This document shows, one piece after another, positions 1-12,109 of a stretch of DNA of 64,000 nt. The notes under the pieces were generated by a model that saw only the letters and a list, made by a program, of their open reading frames with translations, did no database searches and had not been told where the DNA came from. The DNA comes from Proteles cristata cristata (Eukaryota > Chordata > Mammalia > Carnivora > Hyaenidae), in assembly GCA_017311185.1 (NCBI GenBank), contig JAESUZ010005167.1:186001-250000 (forward strand), read 5' to 3'. How positions within the stretch are numbered: position 1 is the stretch's first letter; the number at the start of each line of letters is the position of its first letter. The translations under genes were made by a program, and so were the position numbers.

Positions 1-490
1 GCATTATAAATCCTTTGAATTTAATGACGAAATAAGATCAAATCTCACCCATCAGTAGCTGTATGATTAGATCGGTCTTCATTGCAACAATCTCTAATTA
101 CTCTAAATTTGGAAACATCCTAGTATTTGGTCTTCCAGTATGTTCTTCTAATATGTTCTTCCAATATGTGAACTTCTAAGCTTTCAGTTATTTTTGCACA
201 AAACATAACATCAAAACCGCTCCGAAAACATTCTTCCATTTTAAAAATGATCTTTTCACTTGCAACCATCATGTTGTAAACTATGATAAGTGATTTTTTA
301 AATCCTCTGTTTGAAAAACAGAATGATGAAGCATCATATCTTCATGCTCACCAATTCTGTTTGCATTCTGTAATATAAATGAATTGAAATGACTATTGTA
401 CAAATGCGCAGGCTGATTCCCATTTGCATAATATCCTGCCAGTGCCAAACTCTAATGTTTATGCATTTAATTTGCTTTAAAGGAAGTTTT

Positions 491-697
491 GGGGCACCTG
501 GGTGGCTAAGTCGGTTAATCATCCAACTTCAGCTCAGGTCATCATCTTGCGAGTTGTGGGTTTGAGCACTATGTCGGGCTCTCTGCTGACACCTCAGGGC
601 CTGGAGTCTGTTTGGATTCTGTGTCTCCCTTTTCTCTGCCCTTCCTCTCCTCGAGCTCTCTTTCTCACTCTTAAAAATAAATAAACATTAAAAAAAT
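491..697 (+). mobile_element. tRNA-derived SINE (carnivore CAN/SINEC family)
   Basis: The copy begins GGGGCACCTGGGTGGCTAAG, the tRNA-Lys-like head of carnivore SINEs. A pyrimidine-rich middle and an AAATAAATAAACATTAAAA tail follow. Non-coding; the short open frame across it is a chance product of the SINE. Confidence 0.93.
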
Positions 698-1746
698 TGT
701 TTTAAGTACCATAAGTAGAGTTTTGTATTTTGGGTTTTTTTGTTTTGTTTTGTTTTGCCATTTTACTGTCTGCCTGATCTTCATGGCTGTGAAATTATGA
801 CAAACATCTGCTATTCATAAATCAACATCACCTCTATGGCTCTCAAAGACCCTAAGTTCCTGGTGATTTCTGAACTGTCTGATACAGAGCCCCCCTCAGC
901 GAGGCTGAGAAGAGACAACACATAGGCACATAAGCACCCCCCCCCCACTTTACCTCTTCCTAGGACATTGCCTTGCCCTCTTTTGATTCAGGGTGATCGC
1001 CACTGAAAAGGCGGATGTTGTGAAGGACCTCCCCTCATGCAGGTCTGTCAAAGTGGCCCAAATAATGCTACCTGCTGCTGCTGCCACCTCATGGTCACAT
1101 GTTTCTCTTTCAGCGTGAAAACTTGAACTCATAGTACATTCTTCCAAACTCTGAATGTTTCCTGAATTGGAATTATTTGATTCTGTTCTATTACGGCTTA
1201 AAGTATGCATGGAGACAAAAACAAGAATTCTTTAGAATAAGTGAGCTAGTCACAATGAAACACGTAGCCATTTCTACAGTTTTTGAAAATGTTCAGCCAT
1301 ATTATGAAAACATCCTCCAAAATCTAAATATGTCCGTTGTGTAGGATCACCAACTTTATAGCAAGCCAATCAGTGACAGGCTCCTTCAAAATCAGAAAAC
1401 CACGTAATTCCCACTATTGAATACAATGTGACATATGTTATCATATTAGTGTAAAAAATGTAAAATGGCTACTTTTGTCAATGATATTTTATTGTGTATT
1501 CATTTTTTATAACATACCTGCTATTATTAAAAAACAACAACAGTAAGAACATGAAAATGACTAAGTGTCAACTGTAGGCAAATAACAGAACTCACTATGC
1601 AGTAATATGTTAAAATAAAACGATTATTCATATACTCTTAATATTATTACAGTTTTAGATTTCATTAAAAGAGAGTCCATATGACACTACATAAATGAGT
1701 ATTCTCAGTGCTGAAATCATTCGTATAATGTAGATACCCAGTCCTA
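698..1746. other. Non-coding stretch, no gene seen
   Basis: It holds a short TTTTG-type run near 738-758 and a C-run near 937-948. The open frame on the minus strand at 950-1210 has no recognisable domain, no splice context and no codon signature, so I do not call it a gene. The stretch is probably PDILT intron or 3'-side flank, given the PDILT exon at 10.9-11.1 kb. Confidence 0.5.
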
Positions 1747-4700
1747 AGAGGTGATGACATATCATAGTGAAAATGGCAAAATATAAGGACAAAGAGAGAA
1801 TTTTGAAAGCAGATAGGGAGAAAAGGGCCCTAACATACAAAGAGAAACCTATCAGAGTGGTGACAGACCTATCTACTGAAACGTGACAGGCCAGAAAGGA
1901 ATGGCAGGAGATCTTCAATGTGATGAACAGAAAAAATATACAGCCAAGAATCCTCTTCCAGCAAGCCTGACATTCAAAATAGAAGGAGAGATAAAAGTCT
2001 TTCCAAATAAACAAAAATTGAAAGAATTTGTCACCACTACACCAGCCCTACAAGAAATCCTGAAGGAGATTCTCTGAGGGAAGTGGTGCAAGGAACACAG
2101 ATGCTAGAGACACCACCAGAAGCATGAATCCCACAAATGACACCGTGACTCTAAACCTACATATTTCAATAGTAACAGTGAATGTAAATGGGCTGAATGC
2201 TCTAATCAAAGGTGATAGGGTAGCAGAATGGATAAAAAAGAACCAAAAAACCAAAATCCATCTATTTGCTGTCTACAAGAAATCCATTTTAGACTGTAAG
2301 ACACCTTCAGATTAAAAGTAAGGAGATGGAGAAATATATATCATGCTACTGGAAGTCAAAAGATGGCTGACAAACTTATATCAGACAAACTGGACTTTAA
2401 ATTAAAGACAGTAATAAGGGATGAAGAGGGCATTATATAATAATTACAGGGTCTATCCATCAGGAAGAACTAACAATTATAAATGTCTACGCACTGAATA
2501 TGGGAGCACCTAAATGTTTAAAACAATTAAACAAAACAGAAACAAACTGATAGATAAGAATGTGCTATTAGCAGAGGACTTTACTACTCCACATACAGCA
2601 ATGGATAGATCAACCTCACAGAAAATCACTAAAGAAACAATGGACTTGAATGGACTTGATAACACATTGGACCAAATGATTTTCACAGATATATTTAGAA
2701 GTCTACATCCTGAGGCCAAGGAATTACTTTTATCTCAAGAGCACATGGCACATTCTCCAAGGTAGATCACATACTGGGACAGAAAGCAGGCCTCAATGAA
2801 TATAAAAGAACTCAGATCATACCATGCACACTTTCAGATCACAATGCTATGAAACTCAAAATCAATCACGGGAAGATGTCTGGAATACCTCCAAAAACAT
2901 GGAGGTTAAAGAACACCCTACTAAAGAACGAATCGGCCAGACAGAGAAGAAATTTAAAAATATATGGAAAAATATGAAAATTAAAATACACCAATTCAAA
3001 CTCTATGGGATGCGGCAAAGACAGTCCTAAGAGGAAACTACATTGCACTCCAGGCCTATTGCAAGAAATTAGAAAAAGCTCAAGTACAAAATCTAACAGC
3101 TCACCTAAAGGAACTACAGAGAAAGCAACAAAAGCACCCCTAACCCAGTAGGAGAAGAGAAATAGTAAAAATCAAAGCAGAAATAACATAGAAACAAAGA
3201 AACAGGTAAAGAGATCAATGAAACCAAGACGTGGTTTTTTGAAGAAATAAACAAAATTGACAAACTTCTAACCAGCCTTCTCAAAAAGAAGAGAGAGAGC
3301 ACTCAAATAGACAAAATCATAAATGAAAATGGACTGATTACAACCAACCCATCAGAAATACAAGCAATTATCAGGGAATATGAAAAATCATATGCCAACA
3401 CATTGGACAACATAGAAGAAATGGACACATTCCTAAACACACACTCACTACCAAATTTCACACGGGAAGACATAGAAAATCAGAACAGACCCATAACAAG
3501 TGAGGAAACTGAATCATTTATCAAAAATCTCCCAAAAAATAAGAGCCCTAGGCCAGATGGCTTCCTTGGGGAATTCTACCAGACATTTCAAACAGAATTA
3601 GTACCAATTCTTCTAAAACTATTCCAAAAAATAAAAATCGAAGGAAAACTTCCAGACTCATTTTATGAGGCCAGCAACCCTTTGATTCCCAAGCCAGACA
3701 GAGATCCAGCAAAAAAAGAGAACTATAGGCCAATATTCTTGATGAATACAGATGCAAAAATCCTCAACAAGATACTTGCAAAACGAATTCAAAAGCACAT
3801 AAAAAGAATTATCCACCAAAATGAAGTGGGTTTCATTCCTGAGTTACAAGGGCTGGTTCAAAATTCACAAGTCAATCAATGTGATACATCACATCCACAA
3901 AAGAAAAGAAAAAGAAACCATATGATCCTGTTGATTGATGCAGAAAAGGCATTTGACATAATACAGTATCCCTTCTTAATAAAGACCCTCGAGAAGGTCA
4001 GGATAGAAGGAATTTACACATCATAAAAGCCATCTATGAGAAGCCCTCAACTAACATTATCCTCAATGAGGAAAAATTGAGAGCTTTCCCCCTGAAATCA
4101 GGAACACCTCAGCGATGTCCACTCTCACCACTGTTGTTTAACATACTGCTGGAAGTCATAGCATCAGCCATCAGACAACAAAAGGAAATAAAAGGCATCA
4201 GAATTGGCAAAGAAGAAGTCAAACTTGCACTTTTCACAGACAACATGACTACACAGAAAGCCCGACAGACTCCACCAGAAGCCTACTAGAACTCATCCAA
4301 GAATTCAACCAAGTTGCAGGGTAAAAAATCAACGTATAGAAATGGGTTGCATTCTTATACACCAATAATGAAGCAACAGAAAGATAAATCAAGAAGATGA
4401 TCCCATTACAATTGCACAAAAAAAAACATAAAACACCTAGGAATAAACCTAACCAAGGATACAAGAGATCTGTGTGATGAAAACTTATGAAAGAAATTGA
4501 AGACACAAAGAAATGGAAAAACATTTCATGTTCATGGATAGGAAAAATAAATATAGTTAAAAGGTCATTACTACCCAAAGCAATCTACACATTCAATGCA
4601 ATTCCAATCAAAATTGCACCATAATACTTCTCAAAACTAGAACAAACTATCCTACAATTTGTATGGAACCACAAAAGACCATGAATAGCCAAAGTAATAT

Positions 4701-6227
4701 TGAAGAATAAAACCAAAACGGGAGTTATCACCATCCCAGACTTTAGCCTCTACTACAAAGCTGTCATCATCAAGACAGTATGGTATTGGCACAAAAACAG
4801 ACACATAGACCAATGGAACAGAATTGAGAATGCAGAGCTGGACCCAAAGGTATACAACCAACTAATCTTTCACAAAGCAGGAAAGAACATCCAATGGAAA
4901 AAAGACAGCCTCTTTAAGAGATGGTGTTGGGAGAACTGGACAGCAACACGCAGAAGATTGAAACTAGATCAATTTCTCACACCATACAACAAAAAAACTC
5001 AAAACGGATAAAGGACCTGAACGTGAGACAAGAAACCATCAACCCCCCCCAAAAAAAAGAATGAAAAAAAAAAGAAAAGAAAGAAAGAAACCATCAAAAC
5101 CCTAGAGGAGAAAGCAGGAAACAGCCTCGTAGACTTCCACTGCAGCAACTTCTTACTTGACACATCCCCAAAAGCAAGGGAAAGAAGAGCAAAAATAAAC
5201 TATTGGGATCTCATCAAGATTAACAGCTTCTGCACGGCAAAGGAAACAATCCATAAAACTAACAGGTAACCGACGTAATGGGAAAAGATAGTTGCAAATA
5301 ACACATCAGATAAAGGGCTAGTATCCAAAATCTATTAGGAACTCACCAAACTCCACATCTGAAAAACAAACAACCCAGTGAAGAAATGGGCAGCAGATAT
5401 GAACAGACACTTCTCCAAAGAGGACATCCAGATGGCCAGCAGACACATGAAACGATACTCAGCATCCCTCCTCATCAGGGAAATACAAATCAAAACCACA
5501 CAGAGATACTACCTCAACCCAGCCAGAGTGGCTAAAATGATCAAATCAGAAAACTCTAAATGCTGGCGAGGATGTGGAGAAATGGGCTCCCTCCTACAAT
5601 GTTGGTGGGAATGCAAACTGGTGCAGCCCCTCTGGATAACAGTGTGGAGGTTCCTCAAAAAATTAACAACAGAACTCCACTATGACCCAGCAATAGCACT
5701 GCTAGGAATTTACCCAAGGGATACAGGAGTGCTGTTGCATAGGGGCACATGTACCCCAATATTCATAGCAGCACTCTCAACAATAGCCAAATCATGGAAA
5801 GAGCCTAAGTGTCCATCAACGGACGAATGGATCAAGAAGATTTGGTTTATCTATACATTGGAATACTACATGGCAATGAGAAAGAATAAAATCTGGCCAT
5901 GTGTAGCAGTATGGATGGAACTTGAGGGTGTTATGCTGAGCAAAATAAGTCAGGCAGAGAAGAACAAATAACATATGTTTGCACATATAGGAGGATTAGG
6001 AGGAAATTAATGGAGGACCATGGGAGAGAAGTAGGGGGAAAATAGTAGGGGAGGGGGAGAGAGGCAAACCTTGCGGAGACTCTTGAATGCCGAGAGCAAA
6101 CGGAGGGCAGATAGGGTGGAGGGGAGGGGAAGGAAGGTGATGGGCATGGAGGAGGGCACTTGTGGGAATAAGCACTGGGTGTTATATGGAAACCAACCTG
6201 ACAATAAACTATTTTTAAAAAAACCTC
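1747..6227 (+). mobile_element. L1 LINE, 5'-truncated in ORF1, decayed ORF2
   Basis: The copy starts inside the C-terminal part of ORF1 (about 1760-2080, including KEFVTTTPALQEIL), then runs through ORF2 from about 2124 to 5971. The endonuclease region is near 2160-2750, the reverse transcriptase near 3400-4290 ([12 protein letters not shown] is visible) and the C-terminal region near 5378-5971. The 3' UTR ends in AATAAACTATTTTTAAAAAAA at about 6190-6227. Many stops and frameshifts break ORF2, and the catalytic FADD box reads FTDN (about 4236-4247). The copy is therefore inactive. It is a molecular fossil rather than a host gene. Confidence 0.95.
5031..5097 (+). repeat. C/A-rich insertion inside L1 flanked by 12-bp duplicate
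   Basis: Within L1 ORF2 the motif AGAAACCATCAA occurs at 5031-5042 and again at 5086-5097. Between them lies a CCCCCCCC run followed by A/GA-rich sequence. The other L1 copies in the window lack this filler. It looks like slippage or a small duplication that arose after L1 insertion. Confidence 0.75.
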
Positions 6228-6439
6228 TGTAAATCTGAGTAATTAGACTTTAGTTGAAAATGTTATATCAATTTTTGACAGTGTGATACTGTACTGACTG
6301 ATATGACATTAATAATCAAGAAACTGGGTCCTCAGTATGTAAAAACTCTCAGTTCTACCTCCAGAAGTTTTTTTTTTTTTAGGAAATCAAACCTATTATA
6401 AAATTAAAAGTTTATTTGTAACCATTGGTTTATGTTTTT

Positions 6440-6649
6440 TTTTTAATTTTTATTTATTTCTAGGAGAGAGAGAGAGACAGCGTGAGCAGGGTAGGATCAG
6501 AGAGAGAGGGAGTCACAGACTGAAACAGGCTCCAGGCTCCAAGCTGACAGTCAGCACAGAGCCCGACACGGGGCTCGAACTCACGAACCGCGAGATCATG
6601 ACCCAAGTGAAAGTCGGATGCTTAACCGACTAAGCCACCCGGGCGCCCC
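6440..6649 (-). mobile_element. tRNA-derived SINE (CAN/SINEC), minus
   Basis: The reverse-complement head AAGCCACCCGGGCGCCCC closes the copy at 6649, and the T-rich tail is at the left. It is flanked by the target-site duplicate ATTGGTTTATGTTTTT at 6424-6439 and 6651-6666, so both ends are well defined and the insertion is young. Confidence 0.95.
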
Positions 6650-6666
6650 TATTGGTTTATGTTTTT

Positions 6667-7150
6667 AACACATAATATGGCACAATTATTCCGACACTGA
6701 GTGAGTAGTAGTGAACACTTACCAACTCTTATAGTTCTTACTCTTGTTTTATTTAAATTATGTTATAGAACACTGATGATACACATATTATATGATTCAT
6801 GGAAACAGGAATACATAGTTTGTATAGTATGTTAAGATAATAAAACATGTACAACATATGATCTGTAATGATTTCTGATCTAGAATGGGTGTGTCACTGA
6901 TGGGCATTCTAACCACTATTCCTAGCGGTTCAATGTCTGAAAGAGCTTATACCACTGGACTGCCTCTCAGCCAGCCCAGTTTCAGGTTTCATTTGATCAA
7001 AAGCCATTTCAAATCTTCTATATAATGTGATTAAGGCACATAATGCCACGTGTTCCCCAAACCCTGATTTTTTTTCCTCTTCATTTACACTGCTGGCCTT
7101 TGTTTCCCAGGCTCTCTTGCAGAACTATGGCCCCTGGAATGCAGGCAGAA
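6667..7150. other. Unique AT-rich non-coding stretch
   Basis: No open frame of interest, splice-flanked exon or recognisable repeat was found. It probably belongs to a PDILT intron if that gene extends leftwards as expected. Confidence 0.45.
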
Positions 7151-7316
7151 GTGGTGTTAAACGTGCTTCTCACCCTGTAATATGTATGTGAATCACCTGG
7201 GACTCTGACTCAGTAGGTCTGGAGGAAGGCCTGGTACTTTGCAATTCTAACGAGCTCCTAAGTGATGCTGGCATTGCTGGTCCACAGACCACACTTTAAA
7301 TAACACTGATGTGAAC
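7150..7316. mobile_element. MER5A-like hAT DNA transposon fragment
   Basis: The text GAATCACCTGGGACTCTGAC, GGTCTGGAGGAAGGCCTGG and CTCCTAAGTGATGCTGGCAT follows the order of the short non-autonomous MER5 consensus (family pattern from memory). It is old, diverged and non-coding. Confidence 0.7.
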
Positions 7317-8280
7317 CATTTCCAGGGATGGCCTGGCCCAGAAGCATGTCCTGTGTCCCTCAGTCCATTTGCTTGCTGGAGGTAGAGGATTCAGTGGAGC
7401 ACTCTAGGCCCTAAGGAATGTATGAGTCACTAGATGGAAGGACCCTGGGCACTTGAATGACTATACAGAGCAAACCTTCTCTGCAGACCTGTCTGAGACT
7501 AAGATTTAAGAAAGCAACCTTTCCAAAACTATATTTGGGAGTTGTCATAGCGGTTAGCTCTCCCTAACCCAGTGATGGTTAAAAGAGCTAATCAAAATCA
7601 GGACATAAAAGAGTTTGGGTACAAAGGTGGGCAATCGTTTTTAGAATTCATTTCATTAAAGGACTTCATTTATCTTGTATTAAAACTTGAGCCACAGTGT
7701 GCAAAGAACTACTAAAATGTTTGGCACATTTAAATTAGCCTACAACCTTGGATCTTGTGGCAAATACTGTGAATCAACCATTCCCAAGTTTTGCTTCCTG
7801 AACCATTGAGGACAGAAACATGAAACATTCACCTTTTCAGACTCCTTATCTGGGAGGAGCCACGGCCCACTTCCAGCCAATAAGATGTAATAAAAGTCAT
7901 TGAAGGAGCTTCTGGAAAGGTTTTGTTTTTTCTCCAAGGAACATACTTGGCTGACATGTATTTTGTCCTTTTGCTATTTGCCTGTCCCTCTTTCTTCCTA
8001 GCAAAATGTGCAATGTAATGCAAGAAGTGCCACCACCATCTTGTGGTGACAAGCTACAACATGTCAGGGGTGATGGAGCAAGAAGACAGAAGGAGCCTGT
8101 GTCCTTCATACGGTGAGGCTTCTAGGACAGCCATTGACTGCCTATCCCTGTCTCCATACGAGAATATGAGATAAATCTTGGAATTAAGTCATCATTAGCA
8201 GGTTTTTTTTTATTCCTTGATGCTGTACCCAGTCCTAACTGATAGAAAGTCGATCGTTTGTTTGGGGCCAAGGGAGGCTG
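7317..8280. other. Non-coding stretch, no gene seen
   Basis: Three overlapping minus-strand open frames at 7740-8109 share no known domain. They lack a coherent single reading frame with splice sites. I searched here for the second coding exon of PDILT and did not find it. Confidence 0.45.
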
Positions 8281-8284
8281 ACGA

Positions 8285-8450
8285 CTCATTTACTGAGCAT
8301 TTTCCATGTGCCAGATCTTCAGAGATACTTAGTCAGTCCCTTCACCTTCACAGATGAAGAAGGTGAGACACAAAGAAATGTACCTAAGGCCACGTATCAA
8401 GGTGATGGCAGTGTTCAGTTTTACACTCAGGCTGGCCTGGCTCCCAAATT
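8285..8450 (-). mobile_element. MIR SINE, minus
   Basis: The order is typical of an antisense MIR: CATTTACTGAGCATTTTCCA, then TTCACAGATGAAGAAGGTGA, then CCTAAGGCCACGTA. Diverged and non-coding. Confidence 0.7.
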
Positions 8451-8666
8451 CATGTATTTCATCCCAAACCTTGTCATTTATAGACAAAAGAGTGTGGGTG
8501 AGTCAGTTATAAAAAAAAAAAAAACAAAAACCACTTTAGGATGTACCAGTGCTTGGCATATGGTCTTTGATAAATACTGATGTCAATAACAATAGATGCC
8601 AAAGTGTTCACTCCACTGCTCTGGATAAAGATTGTCCATTACTGGAGGTGAAATAGTGATGATGTT

Positions 8667-8904
8667 TCTCACCTCGAGCCAACCTTTAAGCTTCAAAATG
8701 CATTTACATTGGCCTGAAGAACCTGGTGTGTTCCAGGATGCAAGGACGTGGGAGTTAAGCCAGAGGAGGCTGCTCAGCTGGTTTGTCTCACCTCGAGCCA
8801 ACCTTTAAGCTTCAAAATGCATTTACATTGGCCTGAAGAACCTGGTGTGTTCCAGGATGCAAGGACGTGGGAGTTAAGCCAGAGGAGGCTGCTCAGCTGG
8901 TTTG
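8667..8904. repeat. Perfect 119-bp tandem duplication
   Basis: Copy one spans 8667-8785 and copy two 8786-8904. Each starts TCTCACCTCGAGCC and ends CAGCTGGTTTG. By eye the two copies are identical at every base. The same minus-strand open frame (NQLSSLLWLNSHVLASW) therefore appears twice; nothing suggests it is a protein. Identity implies a very recent duplication, or an assembly artefact. Confidence 0.95.
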
Positions 8905-9289
8905 CAGCTTGAAGAACCATTTCTGAGGACAAGTCCAAATGGTCACTTCTGTGATCACCCAATATATACACTTCAGACTATTCTAATGGCATGAGCATCA
9001 TTCTAAAAAGTTTCTCATGCTTTGTCATATCTCTGGCTTCAACTACCGAGTCTCTGAGAGCAGAAACCCAGGCCTCTTTTCTCTGGGTTCCATCAGGCCC
9101 ACCCAAGGCCTGGCACTGAGCAGAGTTGACTAAAAGTAGGGTGAATCAGAATGCAGCAATAATAGTTCTGCCCAGTGAGTGCTCACTAGGCACTAATGAC
9201 TGCATGTTTCAGACTTCTTTCAGCACCACAGCAATGTGCATGGTAGAAATTATTAGCGTGTTTGTGAAGAGGAGGAATCTAATAATGAT

Positions 9290-9475
9290 GATAGAGAGTG
9301 GCCGCCCAAACATTCTTAAGCTCTTATTGTGCAGCAGGCACTGTGCTAAGCAACTAGGAATTATGTCCTGTTGCCAAATTCCCCATTTCACAGCCAAGTA
9401 AAGAGAGGCTCTCAGAGTGATCAAGGTCACCTGCTCAAGGTCATCTGACCAGTAAGTGGCAGAGCCCCTGCATTT
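9290..9475 (-). mobile_element. MIR SINE, minus
   Basis: TAAGCTCTTATTGTGCAGCA, GCACTGTGCTAAGCAACTAG, CCCATTTCACAGCCAAGTAA and GGTCACCTGCTCAAGGTCA occur in antisense MIR order. The open frames overlapping it on both strands (9126-9883) are therefore not taken as genes. Confidence 0.8.
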
Positions 9476-9903
9476 GAGTCTAGGACCGTGAACCTCCAAC
9501 TTCATCCCAAGACATGCACTGGTCAGACTGAAGAGAAAAGGAAGCCTGGGAGATGTCAGGGTCAGAGGAAAGCAGACTGACAGAAGGGAGAAAGGGCTAT
9601 GCCAGAGCAGCAGCCAGGAGGAGGGGAAGAGAACGTAGGGGGGAGGGGCTGCATGGAAAGGGGCAGAAACCAAGAAGGGGAAGCACCTGCACCACGCTGC
9701 CCAGCTCTGGAACCCGAGGCTTTGCCTGGCCTCCAGAACCTGAGTGCTAGTCCCACTGATACAGCCTGGCAGCAGACCTTGGACACTTCCCAGGAGTGGC
9801 TCTGGAGGCAGGATTCTGGAATCCAGTGTCCCATGTACTTTCTGTACCCTTCCAATCCTTGCACATGGGAAGTGGCCTAACACAAGTGCAATCCGCGCTT
9901 GTT
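9476..9903. other. GC-rich non-coding stretch with overlapping chance ORFs
   Basis: Long open frames occur on both strands here (plus 9553-9880, minus 9209-9883) because stops are rare in G/C-rich sequence. None matches a domain I recognise, and one runs straight through the MIR. No gene is called. Confidence 0.5.
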
Positions 9904-10162
9904 TTGTTGTTTTTGTTTTTGTTGTTGTTGTTGTTTTGCTTTTTTTTAATTAAAAAAAATTTAATGTTTTAATTATTTCTGAGAGAGAGAGACAGTGTGA
10001 ACAGGAGAGGGACGGAGAGAGAGGAAGACACAGAACCTGAAGGAGGCTTCAGGCTCTGAGCTGTCAGCACAGAGCCTGACACCGGGCTCAGACTAACGAA
10101 CCATGATATCATGACCTCAGCCAAAGACAGACGCTTAACCGACTGAGCCACCCAGACACCCC
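9904..10162 (-). mobile_element. tRNA-derived SINE (CAN/SINEC) with long T/GTT tail, minus
   Basis: The antisense head CTGAGCCACCCAGACACCCC ends at 10162. The tail at the left has expanded into a GTT/T simple repeat (9904-9950). Similar CCGC..TTGT flanks at about 9893-9904 and 10165-10175 suggest a target-site duplicate. Confidence 0.92.
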
Positions 10163-10164
10163 AA

Positions 10165-10330
10165 CCCGCTTGTGAACTGTGTGACCTTGGGCAAATCGCT
10201 TGGCCTCTCTATGCTTCTGTTTCCTCAGCTATAAAATAGGGAGACAAATGATGCCACCATGCTGCGCTGTTATAAAGATTAACTTAGCATTTAGTGGGGC
10301 ACTAAGGACAGCGCCCAGCACACATTAGTA
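10165..10330 (+). mobile_element. MIR SINE, plus
   Basis: GTGTGACCTTGGGCAAATCG, CTTCTGTTTCCTCAGCTATA and AAATAGGGAGACAAATGATG are the classic MIR core order. It directly abuts the younger SINE, which probably inserted into its 5' side. Confidence 0.85.
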
Positions 10331-10519
10331 CTATGTGAAAGCTGCTATGAACACCCCTCCCTCTCTGTCCCAATGCACAGCTCTGTGCCCAGTGCCCCAA
10401 GGAAAAGAAGAAATGTGCACTGAAGTAAAGAACAACAGTCCAAAGAACAAAAGTGGACAGGCAGAGTGCAGATAAAGGTGATGTTCTGCAAATATTTGCT
10501 CAAGAACTTGCCCATAGCT

Positions 10520-10685
10520 GCCACCATTTATTGCTCTCTAGTTGTGTTCCAGCCACTTAACCTATTATCTCATTTAATCTTTACAACAATACAGTATGGT
10601 CAGGATGCTTCTGTCCACATTACAGAGGGGAAAGTTGAATTTCAGAATATGAAGACACTGAAGAGTAAGTTAGCTTTTTACCTTC
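10520..10685 (-). mobile_element. MIR SINE, minus (diverged)
   Basis: ATTATCTCATTTAATCTTTA, CCACATTACAGAGGGGAAAG and a preceding GTGTTCCAGCCACTTAACC follow antisense MIR order. Non-coding. Confidence 0.65.
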
Positions 10686-10939
10686 AATGGGACAGAGGAG
10701 CAACATACAAGTCAAGACTAAAGTGGCAACATAGCAATTTGCAAATTGCTTAACATCCTTGGACCTCAACATTCTCATCCTAAGTCGGGAATGCTAATAT
10801 ATCCATATTACTTTAATATATGTTAATAATATGCGTTCTCATCTATTTAGCAATATATAAAACTTCTCTAGCTGCCAGGAGCAAAGAGGCAGATCTCACC
10901 CCACCCATCACCTGTCACCCAGGAGTAGGGGACACTCAC

Positions 10940-11143
10940 AGAAAAGCACCATGAGGAAGTGAGTCTGGTTCAGCATCTGGGTCAGGCCAGCAGGGGTTAA
11001 CACCAGCAGGTTGCCTTCCTCCACGATATGCAAGGGCTGGGATATGTTGATGCTGGCTTCCTCGACATCCTCCTCTGGGAAGCCCTGGACAATGGAGACG
11101 CAAGCGGCCACCAGCAGCAGGGAGATCCATTGCAGCTCCGTGG
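10940..11143 (-). CDS. PDILT: PDILT first coding exon (start codon replaced by ACG)
   Basis: This exon encodes the N-terminus of protein disulfide isomerase-like, testis-expressed, an ER-lumen chaperone homologue of spermatids. Read from 11141 leftwards it gives a hydrophobic signal peptide ([12 protein letters not shown]), then an acidic linker and [18 protein letters not shown]. This agrees closely with the human PDILT N-terminus as I remember it. The acceptor GGGATAG lies just before 11143 and the donor GTGAGT just after 10940, leaving one base in the last codon. No stop is present. The residue aligned with the human initiator Met is encoded ACG (11141-11139, context GCCACGG). An ATG at about 11128 is in another frame, and the next in-frame ATG is deep in the exon. 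Later exons should lie to the left; I could not find them here. Confidence 0.85.
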
Positions 11144-12100
11144 CTATCCCGCAGGGCCACAGAGAGGAACAGGAGCCCTTATCAACACAGGTGGCAGGGC
11201 ACCACGTCATCACTCCCTCCCCCACTCTCCTTCCCTGCCCAGCCAGTTTCTATATGGAGAATATGGCTGAGCCTGGCCCCCAGCTCCCTAGCAGTACCCA
11301 CACATGGCAGTGGCACTGGAAGAGATGCAAAATGTTAGTTAACCTCAGCGCCTGTGTAAAGTGTGCAGGGATAGTTCAGAGCGGCAGGGCCCTACTCAGA
11401 GCCACACAGAGCCAAATCATGAATCATTGAATAAACCCAATAAGATCTTTAAAATTTACTCAGTTGAATTTTGTGTAGCATACTGAAGGAAGCAAAGAAG
11501 TCAACTATATACATTCCCAGGAAAAGTGTGGGAGAGGGCAAGTTGTCTGGTCTCTTTCTTTCTCTCCCCTCCATCTATCTTTTTCCTCTTCTCTCTGTGT
11601 CTCTTTCTCTCCACCTCCCACTCCCCCCCCTCCCACTTTCCCCACCATGCCATTTGCTGTGTTTCCCATGGCCTCTCTAACCACAGCTCAGCCTTGCATC
11701 ATCACAGAGTTCCTCCTCAAACTCTGGACCGCATTCTGACTCAACCCCTGGCACTGTGCCCTCAGCACCACCCAGACCCCTGCTCCTGCCCAGGAACCCC
11801 GGTTCTCCCTGCACCCAGTGCTCTAGCCTGACAATCCTGGTGGCTCCTCTGCGTGCCTCTGGGGAACCCTCTGCCCCAGCCGCACAAATTCCAAGCCTAG
11901 GTCCAGCTTCTACCTCCCACCCCCACACAGGGAGGAGTGCCATGATAGAAAACTTTTCTGAATAAGAATAAATAAGAATAAGAACAGCTAATGCAGAGGG
12001 CCTTGCTACCAGTTGCCTCTGCTCTGAGCACTATATGTCCCTGGTCCCATCACTGAAGCCCCCTGTCCCAGCCACCATTGTCTCTGGTCTGGCTGGAGAA
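11144..12100. other. PDILT upstream flank, pyrimidine-rich, no second exon recognised
   Basis: This should contain PDILT intron 1, its non-coding first exon or promoter; none can be placed by eye. 11550-11650 is strongly C/T-rich on the plus strand. The open frames at 11471-11965 on both strands are products of this bias and carry no domain. Confidence 0.4.
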
Positions 12101-12109
12101 GTGGCCTCA

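Noticed and set aside
3403..4026. 207-codon open frame resembling reverse transcriptase
   Set aside because: It is part of L1 ORF2 in a decayed element and is not a host gene.
9209..9883. 224-codon open frame on the minus strand
   Set aside because: It runs through an antisense MIR and a G/C-rich stretch, overlaps open frames on the other strand and has no recognisable domain.
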